Below are positions 49,196 to 60,549 of a stretch of 64,000 bases of DNA, in pieces. The DNA is taken from NCBI RefSeq assembly GCF_037893015.1, contig NC_133666.1, positions 617,754,974 through 617,818,973 on the forward strand. The letters run 5' to 3'. A model generated the notes under the pieces. That model worked only from the letters and a program-made list of their open reading frames with translations, had not been told where the DNA came from and made no database searches. Position 1 is the stretch's first letter. Every line of letters starts with the position of its first letter. A program made the position numbers and the translations under genes. This DNA is from Macrotis lagotis (taxonomy: Eukaryota; Chordata; Mammalia; Peramelemorphia; Peramelidae).

Positions 49196-49401
49196 AACAA
49201 TATGGCAAATAAATTCATCTCTTTCAGAGAGAGAAAGCTGTTTCTCAGGTGAAGCTGTGTTTTTGGTTAGCAGTGGCAGTGCCCAAGTATTTCTTACTTT
49301 CTGTAAATAGGTTGTTTCAAGGCCAGAGAGAAGGATTAAGCAGTGGGAAGTTTAGTTTGTAGATGTGAGCCCCATTACCTTAGCCTACAGTCTACTTTTA
49401 T

Positions 49402-49605
49402 AAAGACCTATAGTTCGGGGCAGCTAGGTGGCATAGTGGATAAAGCACCAGCCCTGGAGTCAGGAGTACCTGGGTTCAAATCTGGTCTCAGACACTTAAT
49501 AATTACCTGGCTGTGTGGCCTTGGTCAAGCCACTTAACCCCGTTTGCCTTACAAAAACCTAAAAGAAAGAAAGAAAGAAAGAAAAGACCTATAGTTTCTT
49601 CATTC
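49402..49605 (+). repeat. Marsupial CORE-SINE with target-site duplication
   Basis: Body at 49416-49590 with an (AAAG)n tail; AAAGACCTATAGTT occurs on both sides (49402 and 49584). Confidence 0.95.
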
Positions 49606-50195
49606 AAGACAATTCAATATTTCTTTACCCCAGAAAATAACAAGAATCCAACAGATTCCATCCTAAAGTATAGTAACATATGGCAATATTCTGTATTAGT
49701 GGATTCCTCTCCTATAGCAGTGGGCTATAATGAGTCAAAATCAAAGACAACAAGGAGCTTTCAGATCTTTATACATCACAAGCTAGTGAATGTTTTTCTC
49801 GAGGCATTCAAAGTCCTTCATAACCTTGTCCCCTTCCTCATTTCCATCTTCTCACCCCTTCTCCTCAACATGTACTCTAGGATCCTGGAACACTCATCTT
49901 TCATCTCTGCATATTCTCTCTGGCTCTCCCCCAAGCCCACACCCTCTCTCCTCCTCCTCCTCCTCTCTGACTACTGACCTTTCAGGCTTTCTTTAAGTCC
50001 CAACTGAAATTCCTTCTTCTATAGGACACTTACCCTATTCCCTCTATTAATTAATTCTTATTTATTCTGCATGTGGTTTGTACATATTTGCTTGCTTGTT
50101 ATCTCTCCAGTTAGACTGTGAACACCTTGAGGGCAGGAACTGTCTTTTGCCTCTTTTTGAATCTCAAGTGCAGCAACTGGGACATAGATGACACT

Positions 50196-51545
50196 TACCA
50201 TTTTTCCCCATATATAAGACACATTAATGTTGGGACCTGCAATTTGCAAAAAAAAAATGTATTACATAAAGTTATTGAACTCAAATTTTATTCATCATAA
50301 TATTCATACAATTCCTCATCACTGTCAAAACTCCCATCCATTAGCTCATCCTCATCTGTATTTGATGACAAATCACTGTCTTAGGAAAGGCTCTGATTGC
50401 TCTCCTGCCTATTCTGTGGTCTGTGGTTGACCAAAGCACTCCCTGGGCAAGTTGGCTGCGTGGATGCATGCTTAGTCCATTCTGCTTAATGAATCTGAGG
50501 CACCAATTGTGTACTCCTTTGAAATCAGTCACTTCTTTTTCATCAGCATCTTAATACTTACCTAGCTGTGTGGCCTTGGGCAGGCCACTTAACCCCATTG
50601 CCTTGCAAAAAAAAAAAAAAAACCTAAAAGAAAAGAAGATATGATTGAAGGCTCTCCCACATTCTTCACATTTAAAGTGCTTCTCTATACTATAAATTTT
50701 CTAATGGTGCATGGGAGTAGAACTTTGGGCAAAATTTTGGCCATAAATATTACTTTTATGAACTCTTTCTTTTGTAAGATCCTCCTGGTGTGCAACAAGT
50801 TTGGGGCTGTAACCAAAAGTTGCCAAATTCATTATATTTTTTGCCTTTCTCCCACCTAACTATTTTCTTGTAGCAGACTGTGCCATGGTGGGAACCTCTC
50901 TGCAAGAAAGTAGACTGAAGACATTTCTCCCCTCTGTTGTATCTTCTATTTTTCTATAAATAGCAGTTGAGCTCAAAGGTTTCTCCTAACTCCCTGACCT
51001 GGTGAACATCTCTTAGTTCTTCTGATACTTTTCCATGCAATATACTTCCTTAGGAAAAAATCATCAGATGCTGAACCATCTTTGTGGACACAGGAATTCC
51101 AATGGCCTTTTGCACTTTAATCCATCTCTTCAATTTCCTCTCTAAATTAGACCATTTGTGACTTGCCTCTCATCGTCTTCTGCTGTGGCATTTTCAAGAG
51201 AGTTTCTTCTTCCCATCTCCAGTCTTGGATTGTTTTTTTCATTTGGAGGAGGACCACACTGACATTCAGCAGCATGATTTCCATTCACTCTTGAAAACTG
51301 GATCGTTTTGAACTTGAAATCAGCACTATAAGAAAATCTTTTCTGAGTCATCTCTGGGCAGAACCTGGCAAAACATAGCCTAATATACCAGTAGAAAATG
51401 TGAAACAATGAGCACAAAGACCACAAGCATGAAAAAGCAGGAAATGCAAAGTAAAAACATCTATAACCACTGTATAAGACAATCCAGTTTTCAGACCCCA
51501 AATTTTTTGAAAAAGGGTGCTTCTTATACATTGAGAAATATAGTA
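50196..51545 (-). mobile_element. pogo/Tigger-type DNA transposon, internally altered
   Basis: Terminal inverted repeats: CCATTTTTCCCCATATATAAGAC at the left and, reading inward from the right, CTATATTTCTCAATGTATAAG. Each end is flanked by TA, and the element splits an L2 tail, giving the TA duplication expected of Tc1/mariner-pogo elements. On the minus strand RFSYSADFKFKTIQFSRVNG near 51339 matches the N-terminal DNA-binding region of pogo transposases. FKGVHNWCLRFIKQNGLSMH near 50525 matches the CENP-B-like second helix-turn-helix. An acidic tail (DEDELMDGSFDSDEELYEYY) stops near 50290. The catalytic DDE domain is absent. Between the two DNA-binding parts lies the foreign block at about 50547-51061. 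Confidence 0.85.
50547..51061 (-). repeat. Inverted copy of the dead ZNF exon plus SINE, inside the transposon
   Basis: This block is the reverse complement of about 52850-53365, with few substitutions (by eye about 95% identity overall, higher in the ZNF part). It includes the inner half of the antisense SINE, so the SINE was already in the exon when the copy was made. CATCAG lies at both edges (50541 and 51062). Confidence 0.9.
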
Positions 51546-51611
51546 AATGTTTATTGACTGACTGACTGACTGACTGACTGACTGACTGACTTCTGGCAGG
51601 ATATGTATATT

Positions 51612-51752
51612 ATTCTTTTTGTTTTCTTTTTGTAAGGCAATGGGGTTAAATGACTTTCCCAGGGTCACACAGCTAAGTAATTATTAAGTATCTGAGGCCT
51701 AATTTGAACTCAGGTCCTCTTAATTCCAGGGTCAGTGCCCTATATCATATAC
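51612..51752 (-). repeat. Marsupial CORE-SINE, antisense
   Basis: TTTGTAAGGCAATGGGGTTAA, GGGTCACACAGCTAAGTAAT, reversed body; head decayed. Confidence 0.85.
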
Positions 51753-51803
51753 TATTCCTTATTTGAGAAGTGAACGGTAATTTCTTCTTCAGTGTCATTT
51801 CCA

Positions 51804-51993
51804 TTAGTTTAATCCATTTTCTTTTTGTTTTCAGGTTTTTTTGCAAGGCAATGGAGTTAAGTGGCTTGTCCAAGGCCACACAGCTAGGTAATTATTGAGT
51901 GTCTGAGGCCGGATTTGAACTCAGGTACTCCTGACTCCAAGGTCAGTGCTCTATCTACTGTGCCACCTAGCCACCCAGTTTAAACCATTTTCA
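51804..51993 (-). repeat. Marsupial CORE-SINE, antisense, with target-site duplication
   Basis: Body about 51818-51978 (GCAAGGCAATGGAGTTAAGT to TGCCACCTAGCCACC). GTTTAATCCATTTTC and GTTTAAACCATTTTC flank it. Confidence 0.92.
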
Positions 51994-52004
51994 ATGGGGA
52001 AAAA

Positions 52005-52222
52005 GCAATGGGTTTAGTATCAGGAAGGCCTGGATTCAAATGCTGCCTCAGATGCTTATTGGTTTTGTGACTATAGCTAAGTCATTTCACTTCTCTGAAC
52101 TTCTGTTTCCTCATCTGTAAACTGGAAATAATAATAATATTATTATTATTAGTGATGTCATAGGATTTTCTATCAATAAGGTATCATTTAAATCACTTTG
52201 TAAACCTTTAAGCATCATCAAG
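52005..52222 (+). repeat. MIR-type SINE
   Basis: GGATTCAAATGCTGCCTCAG, CTGTTTCCTCATCTGTAAAC and a late AAATCACTTTGTAAACC, with an (AAT)/(ATT) run in the middle. Confidence 0.75.
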
Positions 52223-52584
52223 TTAGAAGATATTGCAAGTAGAATCTTAGGGTTTTTTTCCCTTGCCCGTTCTTTTGACTTTGCATACTCTTGTTTCTTT
52301 TGCTATTCCTGCCTGTTTTTGCAAACTATCTCTATTTCATATTTACACTCTGCCCCATTTACAGCTTTCTTGACTGTTAATTTATTTGTTTTTCATTCTA
52401 GATTTTTTATTTTGTCTCTTTTCATAGAGATTTCTGTTTATTCAAGAGTCATGATTTCATGGAAAAGAGGGTACCCTGTGGGTCATATTTTGCTAGATTT
52501 TTGCCTGTAAACTGTATGAGTTTGTAGTTTTGAGTGTGAGTTAAATTCTTGATTTTTTTTTAAGTCCAGATTTTTAAAATCTTA

Positions 52585-52740
52585 AGTTCATAGGATTTAG
52601 AACCGGCAGAGATCTAGTCAAACCCTTTATTTTATAGAGGAGAAATTGTTCCCAGACTGGTTAAGTGACTCACCTAGTGACATTCAGTAGAAAGTAATAT
52701 GGATTCCAAATTCAGGGTTCTTTTTGTTATACCACTGCTG
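52585..52740 (-). repeat. MIR-type SINE, antisense
   Basis: TTATTTTATAGAGGAGAAATTG and GACTCACCTAGTGACATTC in reversed order. Confidence 0.65.
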
Positions 52741-53280
52741 GGTATTGCTCTAGGTACCCATTCTACTTGCTGTTATGACTCACATAATAGCTTTTCTTCA
52801 TTTGTTTCAGGTTTTAAGAAACTATTTGAGGATAAGGATTTTTTAACCTATTTTTTCCTAAAGAAGTAAATTACATGGAAAAGTATCAGAAGAACTCCTA
52901 AGAGATGTTCACCAGGTCAGGGAGTTAGGAGAAACCTTTGAGCTCAATTGCTGTTTATAGAAAAATAGAAGATACAACAGAGGGGAAAAATGTCTTCAGT
53001 CTACTTTCTTGCAGAGAGGTTCCCACCATGGCACAGTCTGCTACAAGAAAATAGTTAGGTGGGAGAAAGGCAAAAAATATAATGAATTTGGCAACTTTTG
53101 GTTACAGCCCCAAACTTGTTGCACACCAGGAGGATCTTACAAAAGAAAGAGTTCATAAAAGTAATATTTATGGCCAAAATTTTGCCCAACGTTCTACTCC
53201 TATGCACCATTAGAAAATTTATAGTATAGAGAAGCACTTTAAATGCAATGAATGTGGGAGAACCTTCACTCATATCTTTT

Positions 53281-53445
53281 TTTTTCTTTTAGGGTTTTTT
53301 TTTTTTGTAAGGCAGTGGGGTTAAGTGTCTTGCCCAAGGCCACACAGCTAGGTCATTATTAAATGTCTGAGGCTGGATTTGAACTTAGATACTTATGAAT
53401 CCAGGGTTGGTACTCTATCCCCTGCACCACCTAGTCACCCCCTCA
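53281..53445 (-). repeat. Marsupial CORE-SINE, antisense, inside the ZNF pseudogene exon
   Basis: Reversed body from TTTTTGTAAGGCAGTGGGG to CACCACCTAGTCACCCC. TCATATCTTTT and TTATATCTTTT at the edges are the target-site duplication. It interrupts a finger. Confidence 0.9.
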
Positions 53446-53809
53446 TTTATATCTTTTATACAGCATTGGAATATTCATACTGAAGAGAAACCTTTTGAGT
53501 ATAATGAATGTAGTAAGGCCTTCAATCGATATTTAGTCTTTATTTAATACCTAGGATGATAACAAAAAGAAATGTTAAATTTCTGCTCAAACCTTGCTGT
53601 CTGCTCAAAAGTGATATGAATTAGATAGAACGGCCTAATCTTTTCCCCAGAGATACCATTTATCCCCCTATGAGTTTGATAGTATCATTGAGAAATCTGA
53701 CATCAGCAACTGTATATAAGGAACATAGCAACATCTGAAATGTTGCATGTTAAATTTCTGAATGATGATTTTCCTTAGGCTATTGAAAGTTTGATTTCAA
53801 GAGACTATG

Positions 53810-54480
53810 AGATCTCAGAGTTTGGAAAGGTCCTCAGAAATTATCTAGTCCATCTAGTAAGCAAACAGTAACTTCCCTTGCAAAAATATTAATAGCTTAC
53901 ATAAGGTTGGCAACTTTAAGATTTTTTTTGATCCTCACAATACCAGAGCTCTTAGAGTAGGTAGGTACTGCACATATCTCCATTTTGCAGGTGAGGAAAC
54001 ACTCTCAATAAGGTGAAATGACTTGCCCATGGTCATACAGCTAATTTCAAGGGAAGGATTCAAACCCAGATCAACTTGACTCCCAAATTCAGCACTGACT
54101 ATTCTGCCTTGCTGTAACTATTGTTCTACTTGATTGAAAAGCCTCCATTTGAAGACCTTTTGTAATGGAAAAGCCACTTTTTAACTTAGGCAGCCTATTC
54201 TACTTTTGAATAAGTCTCTTTAGTGATGTGTTTTCCTTATATATCATAGAAATCTGTTTTTTACAGTTACCTACTGCCCTTTTTCTGCAGTCTGGGGCCT
54301 AGTGGAAGGAGTCTGATAGTTCTTCAACAACATCTACTTAAAGATAGCTATCATGTTTGTTGTTCTTTCTTCTGAGTCTTCTCTTTTCCAGGCTAAATAT
54401 CTCCAGTTAACTGATCTTCCTCTGGCAAGGTCTTCAGGCAGTCCTCATCATCCTGCTAGAAGCAGTATAGAGGAGGGTAG
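53810..54480 (-). mobile_element. CR1/L3-type LINE, antisense, split by a MIR
   Basis: GAGACTATGAGATCTCAGAG and CTCAGAAATTATCTAGTCCA, then an antisense MIR at about 53930-54118, then GCAGCCTATTCTACTTTTG, CTACTGCCCTTTTTCTGCAG, AGATAGCTATCATGTTTG and CTTTTCCAGGCTAAATATC. Same family and orientation as the copy at 32.8-34.0 kb. Confidence 0.85.
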
Positions 54481-54894
54481 CCAGAAAGGGCAAAGTGTCA
54501 TCGAAAAGGAAGGCATCTCTTTCTCTACTTTTGAGGTGTTTCATTATGTTCTTGAGGTAATGGGGAAAAAACCTATTATTATTCTATTTCCTTGGGACAA
54601 AATTGGTGGGGGAGAGGGCAGGTAACTTGCAAATTAGAACTGATTTCACATGCTTACTTTTTCCTGACCTGATTTATCAGAGTGGGTTTGGGAAAATACC
54701 TATTGATGCATGAAGTTGAATATTAGCATCCTATTGATCAATTTGCTTCTGGGTCCCAATTGTGACTGCTTAGTGCCTATCACTTCCCTGGAAAGGGCAG
54801 AGCCAATCTATTCACCTACTAAGTTTTAGAAATAAAGTTTGGTATGGGACAAAAACCATTTTTTGTTTGAGCCAGAATGAACTGGTATTGCATC

Positions 54895-55045
54895 TTATAG
54901 CTGCTTAGGATATCTCCATTTTATAGATGAAGAAATGAAGCCAGAAAAATAAAAATAAAGTGAATTGCTCAGTAATATGGCAGCTAGGATTTAAATCCAG
55001 GTCTTCTGACACTAAAATTCTGCTTTTTCTATTACATTATGTTGT
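54895..55045 (-). repeat. MIR-type SINE, antisense
   Basis: CTCCATTTTATAGATGAAGA, GGATTTAAATCCAGGTCTTC in reversed MIR order. Confidence 0.7.
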
Positions 55046-55906
55046 TGTTGGAACCTTGAGAATCATGAAAAGCCAAGATTTTGGTTTAGGAATGTTTCCT
55101 GGTTAGGATAAATTATAAATTTGGCAGCTACCCAGTGTAAACCTTCATACACAATCAAAATATAAACCTTAGAAAATGATTCATCTACCCATGGTGGCAT
55201 ATTGGCAAAGAGGTAACCTAGGAAGAAGGGTACATGGAGATTAAAGTGGGCTAGGTCTGTGAACTCAGAGATGATTACTGTCTTAGTGACCTGATAGGAC
55301 AGAAGTTCTGAATGTTAGTTATTAGATTCACATTTTAATATAATATACAGCAATAGTTCTCAAAGGTTGTGCCAGGAAACTCATTTCAACATTCCCTGGC
55401 TTCAACTTGCTGCCTGCTCTTCCCAGCTAAGATATTCTACTGTGAGAGCTGCCCTTCTACCCTTAAAGTTCTGGAGAAGTAAAGAAGTAACAGGGCATTA
55501 GAGGGAGATGCAGAAGAATCCTGATTTGCAGATGATGAATCTGGAAGTCTAAATGTCCTTTTTTATGTTAAATTGAATGTGCATTATAGGACAGTTCTTC
55601 ACAGTGATTAATATTGTGCCATGAATAGAAAATATTCAAAACCTACTGGTATAAAGGAATCTGTAAACCAATGTGCAGTGTTTCCTGAGGATGATCCATA
55701 AGGGAACCAATTCTCTATGTGTCTGAGATCTTAAATGCAACAAAAGCTTAGAACAATTTCTTGTAGTCATATAGGTCAGTCAGTAAACAAGAAGTTCAGT
55801 GACAGTGAGAAAGTCTCAGAAATAGGATTTTTTATGGAGGAGTAAGAACCAGAATCTCAGGGCTAATATTTAAAGGATACCATGAATTATAACATAAGCA
55901 GAGTCA
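55046..55906. other. Non-coding stretch, nothing recognised
   Basis: No exon signals or named repeat. Confidence 0.4.
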
Positions 55907-56068
55907 AGGGGCAGCTAGTAGTGCAGTGGATAGAGCACCGGCCCTGGAGTCAGGAGTACCTGAGTTCAAATCTGACCTCAGACACATAGTAATTGCCTAG
56001 CTGTGTGGACTTGGGCAAGCCATTTAACCCCACTGCCATGCAAAAAGACCCAAAAAACTAAAAAAAAG
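55907..56068 (+). repeat. Marsupial CORE-SINE
   Basis: GGGGCAGCTAGTAGTGCAGT to GCCATGCAAAAAGACCC with an A-rich tail. Confidence 0.9.
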
Positions 56069-57009
56069 TCTAGAGAAACAGAGTTGAAAGTCACAGAGAT
56101 AGACAAGTTACAGAATGTTAAAGGTAGAAGCAGCTTTAAGTGACCACCTAGCTAGTGCCCTATACCAGATCACAGAAGCAGAACTAGAACCTGTCTTTTG
56201 ACTTTCCATTGCATGATACTTTGACATGGTTCATGTTAATAATACTTAAAAAGGGAAAACTAGTAAGCTTTTCTACTCAGGAGTTTGTCTACACATCAAT
56301 GCACACTGTTCACATTGTTTCATATGTCTGAATTCCTCTATTTCTTCCCCTTTTTGGTAAGAAGGGAAAGTATTCAGCTGGGAGAATTTAGGAGGGAGTA
56401 TAGGCCTATCCTAGGGACTAGGTGAAGCAGGATACCCAGAACTATGTCTTCATATTTGTTACCATGCAAAATTTGTACCTATCTTGCTTGGTTGGTGTTA
56501 TCCATAATGACTGAATTAAATTTATTTTGAAGGTGTATTTGTTTTGTTTCAGTGAGTTAAGGAAAGAAGCATCTTGTTCCTTGTCTAAGTCAGGAAAGCT
56601 AAGGAAATTAGAAAGAAAAGGAGAGTGACTGATAAGAACTGGAAAAGAATTGCTCTGGATTGCCAATTTATTAAGAGAAAAAGTAAGAATGGTTGTTCTG
56701 CTATAAATAATGCACTTCTTCCCATTAGGATGTTTCTCAATAGAAAGCAGTCCTAAGTGAAACTGAGCCATTCTGCTGGATTCTTGTTCACATCTTATAG
56801 ATCTTATGTAGGGATTTATGCTGGAAGCCTTCATTCTGAACCATGAATCTGGTGCAGAAATAAAAAGCACTGTATCTAAACTCATTTTCTCAGTAAACAT
56901 TTATTAATGCCTATGATGTATGATGCATTGTGCTAAGGACTAGGGTGCATGCAAAAATGAAATCTGGCCTCTGCCCTCCATTCTAATTACTCCTAATCCT
57001 ATATTAAGC
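56069..57009. other. Non-coding stretch with one long reverse frame
   Basis: A 152-codon reverse-strand frame (56442-56900) is open but shows no domain, no exon signals and low-complexity composition. Confidence 0.3.
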
Positions 57010-57385
57010 CTTCTTTTGTTTATGCTCTACATTTGTTAAGAATGAGACCAGGCTCCTACCTAAATAGTCCCCATGAACATTATTTGTTTTTATTTGCACT
57101 TCCATCTACACATTCAGAATCCTTACCTTTCTTCTTTGTTATAGTCTTTCTAATGCCTCTGATTGAAAGAATCTTCTACTTCTTCAGATATTCTTAGTGC
57201 ACTTTGATCTCTCCTTTACCTCCATTACATTCTACTTTTTATTATATTTATCTATGTATATGTATGCCTGCATCCCCCAGGCAAAATGGAAGCTTCTTAA
57301 GGTCAAGGAGTTTCCTTTTTGTCTTTGTAACCTGAGCAACTTTCATCATATTTCACATCAAGGAGGTGTTCAATAAATTAAATAA
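57010..57385 (+). repeat. L2 LINE 3'-end fragment
   Basis: GAAGCTTCTTAAGGTCAAGG, GAGTTTCCTTTTTGTCTTTG and AGGAGGTGTTCAATAAATTA follow the L2 terminus. Confidence 0.7.
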
Positions 57386-57624
57386 GCCTCTATTAAGAAC
57401 CTATGTGTGGAAATGTATGGGAATAGAGAGACAAAAATGAAACAAATAGCCTAAATTCTACTAGGTGAAAATGGAAAATAAATAGATACAAAATATATGC
57501 CATCAGTAAACAAACACTTATTAAACACCAGCTCTATACCAGACACTGTACTAAGCTCTGAAAGGTAAAATACAATCCCTATCCTTAAGGAGCTCACATT
57601 CTAATGGAGATATGTAAATATGTA

Positions 57625-57722
57625 CATAAAACATATGTATGTATATATATATATAGTGTGTGTGTGCATGTTTGTATATATGTATACATGTTATATGTGT
57701 GTATATACATATATGTATATAT
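57625..57722. repeat. (TATG)n/(TG)n imperfect microsatellite
   Basis: A run of TATG, TATA and TGTG units within the old repeat. Confidence 0.85.
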
Positions 57723-58781
57723 TACATGAGAGGTGACCTCTGAGGGAAAGGAATTGTGGGGGACAATGGGAAAAACCTCTTGCAGTAGATGGGATTTGAA
57801 CTGAATCTTGAAAGAAGCCAGGAGGCAGAATTGAGGAGGAAAAGTATTTGAAGTATGGGCAACAAACAGTCAGTAAAAAAAGCCCAACATTGGGAGATAG
57901 AGTATTAGAAAGTGCAATAAGGCCAGCGTCACCACATTGTAGAGTATACTATATTGTAGAGTATACATAGAGGAGTAGAGAAGAAAAAGGATTGGAATGG
58001 TAAGAAGGGGCCAGGTAGTAAAGGGCTTTAAATTCTAAATGACTTTATATTTTATCCTGAAAATAATAGGAGGCCACTGGAATCTTTTTGTGGAGTGGCA
58101 TAGTCAGACCTGTGCTTTAAGTAGATCACTTTAGAAGGTGAGTAAAAAATAGACTGGAGTGGGAAAAGACTTGATTGAGGAGATAAAACAACAAATTATT
58201 GTAATACTTCAGTTATGATGAATTGATGAGGGCCTGTACCAAGGTGATGGTTGTATAAATAGAAGAGGACATCTACTAATGATGTTATGAAGATAAAAAT
58301 GACAAAACTTGGAAACAATTCAAATATGTGGGGGGGAGTATGAGAAGTTGAGAATAACACCAATGATGCAAGCCTGAGAAACCTGGAGGATGACAGTTTC
58401 TTCCTTCAGTAGAAATAGAGAAGTTTGGAAGAAGGGATGTTTTGATGGGAAAAATAATGAATTCTGTTTTGGACATGTTGAGTTTGGTGTATCTATCAAA
58501 TATAAGCCTGGTGATCAAGAAAGAGACTGGACTAGAAAAATATATCAGAATCATCTGCATGGAGATGATAATTGATCCTATTGGAGTTAGTGAGAACACC
58601 AAGTAACATGGTAAAGGAAACCTAGATAGTAAAGGAAACTGAAGAATAAACAAACAGAAGGAAACACTGAAGAAAGAAGTGTCATGAAAAGCTAGAGATT
58701 ATCCAATTTAAGAGAGTGATTAACAGTGTCAGACTGCAAGAGGTCAAGGAGAAGGATTGAGAAAAAGCCATTAAAGAGTGG

Positions 58782-60040
58782 AGCCAAGATAGTGGCATGA
58801 GAACAGGCTTTCCTAGGAGCTCTTTCCAAAATATTTCAAAAACCTTAAAATTATGACTCTAACTAAATTTTTGAGACAGAACCTACAGAAGGATCCAGAT
58901 CCAGAGAGGCAATTCTCCATCCCAAGGTGACCTGGAAGATAGTGGGAAGGCTCTATTCCATGGGGTTGGAGGGGGCAGCAGCACAGACAGGATCACTGGA
59001 AGTAGCAAAAGGAGCTCCAGCCTTCCAGGAACAGCCCTTGGGGCACCTGGGTCCCTGGGAGCACTGGTTCCTGGCAGCAGAAGCAACCAAGGGAACATCT
59101 AGCACAATTTGAAAGATCAGTAAAGAAACCTCTGTCAGAACGAGAATGAAGCCCAGGCCAACTTGACCCTCAATGCAGCTTGTGGCCCTCAGTGTAGCCC
59201 CAGTCAACCATATCCGAGGAAACAGAAGCAGGCCCACAATGCTGCCCAGCAGGGAACCACCCAGAAGCTGCTCCCAGAGTGCTCAGCCCACGGAAGGTAA
59301 GGGGGTGGAAGGAGACTGTCAAGGTCTCTCTGCTATCCCTGGGACAGGACTCTTATGCTTTGTCCATATTCAGACCCTAGTCACAGTCTGCCCCCAGACA
59401 TTGTCATAGAGCAGGGGGGTGCTTGTGGTCATCCACAAACCAAAGCACAGCCCAGGAGAGGAGTTAGAGCCTCTCATAAGACCTTGAAGGAACTGAAGCC
59501 CTTGCAACGGTGTCCCAATAATACTCACAAGCTCGGGAAGCACCCCAAAATCAAGACACAGACTGGGGAAATGAGTAAACAGAAAAAAAAAGGAACCTGA
59601 CCATAGACACTTACTTTGGTCCCAGGAAGGATCAAAACACACACTCAGAAGATGACATAGTTCAACCTTCTGTATCCAAAGCCTCCAAGAAAAATAGAAA
59701 TTGGGTTCAGGTTATGGCTCAAAAATGATTTTGAAAATCAAGTAAGTTAGGTAGAGGGAAAATTTGAAATAGAAATGAGAGAGATGCAGGAAAAACATGA
59801 AAACTGAGTCAGCAGCTTGGTCAAGGAGAACCAAAAAAATGCTAAAGAAAAGAACATGTTAAAAACTAGTCTAGGTCAAATGGAAAAAGCAGTCCAAAAA
59901 GTTAGTGAGGAGAAAAATGCCTTAAAAAGCAGAATTGGCCACATGGAAAAAGGAGATAAGAAAACTCTCTGAAGAAAATAACTCCTTCAAATGTAGAATG
60001 GAGCTAAAGGAATCTGATGATTTAGCGAGGAATCAAGAAG
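58782..60040 (+). mobile_element. L1 5' fragment: 5' UTR and start of ORF1, 3'-truncated
   Basis: It opens GGAGCCAAGATAGTGGCATG, a mammalian-L1-like 5' start, and continues through a GC-richer 5' UTR. ORF1 starts at 59571 (M-S-K-Q-K-K-K, then after a 1-bp change a N-L-T-I-D-T-Y-F-G-like stretch). A Lys/Glu-rich coiled-coil region (EKNALKS.IGHMEKGDKK style) follows. It breaks off mid-ORF1 at about 60040 with no poly(A). The host repeat continues across, with AGAAAAAGCCATTA before and AGAAGAAGTCATTA after as an imperfect duplication. Confidence 0.85.
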
Positions 60041-60382
60041 AAGTCATTAGATTTGGCAATTAAGACAATAAGTTTGAGAGAGCAGTTTCCATTGAATTAT
60101 GAGCTTGGAAGAGAGAAGAATGTGTAGAAGAGAATGAAGGATAGGAAGTGGAGGTAACAGTTTTAGACAAATTAGCTTTCTCGGGGAAGTTGGCTGAGAA
60201 GGAGAGCAGAGATTCAGGATAGTTAGTGGAGATAGATCAAGTGAGGGTTTTTAATGATGGAGGAAAAAATAGACTTGTTTGTAGGTATTAGGGGAACAGA
60301 CAGTAAATAGGAAGAGAGATTTAGGGAGTAGAAATGATAAAGGAACTAATCTGCTGGAGAACATAGGATGGAATTATATCAA

Positions 60383-60549
60383 GAGTACATATAGATGGAT
60401 AGAGCACTGGCCCTGGAGTCAGGAGGACCTGAGTTCAAATCCAGCCTCAAATTCTGAATAATTACATAGCTGTGTGACCTTGGGCAAGTCACTTAACCCT
60501 ATGGCCTTGCAAAAACAAAAACAAAAACAAAAAAAGAGTACATATAGAA
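60383..60549 (+). repeat. 5'-truncated CORE-SINE with target-site duplication
   Basis: Body 60397-60535 starting ATGGATAGAGCACTGGCCC with a (CAAAAA)n tail; AAGAGTACATATAG lies on both sides. Confidence 0.92.

Larger units (their letters stand above)
49730..51595 (+). repeat. L2 LINE 3' end, interrupted by a DNA transposon
   Basis: The L2 3' end reads GGCATTCAAAGTCCTTCATAA, ACTGACCTTTCAGGCTTTC, AGACTGTGAACACCTTGAGG, GGCAGGAACTGTCTTTTGCC, ACATAGATGACACTTA. After the 1.35 kb transposon it resumes TAAATGTTTATTGACTGACTG, the usual L2 terminus, here expanded to (TGAC)n. Confidence 0.85.
46431..53550 (+). pseudogene. KRAB zinc-finger pseudogene (KRAB-A, KRAB-B, finger exon)
   Basis: KRAB-A at 46431-46554 reads [16 protein letters not shown], then TAG where the family has Trp, and a small deletion shifts frame before the MLENYGN end; the donor GTAAGA is kept. 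KRAB-B at 46789-46908 is fully open (GLPVSKPDIISQLELELGGE to RDASRG) with donor GTGAGT. The finger exon starts at 52811 after TTTGTTTCAG. It has a decayed linker, scraps of fingers (CNECGRTF-like near 53245, HWNIHTEEKPF near 53465) and a SINE at 53281-53445. The intron before the finger exon is swollen to 5.9 kb by SINEs, L2 and a DNA transposon, against 0.66 kb in the intact gene. It is a duplicate of the gene at 20.3 kb that never recovered. Confidence 0.9.

Noticed and set aside
50641-53273. Two near-identical 72-codon frames on opposite strands, as if a conserved peptide
   Set aside because: They are the two arms of the inverted repeat read in the antisense of a dead zinc-finger exon; similarity reflects DNA duplication, not protein selection.
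56442-56900. 152-codon reverse-strand frame
   Set aside because: No domain, no upstream promoter or splice signals, and the only long frame in otherwise non-coding DNA; chance is the simplest reading.
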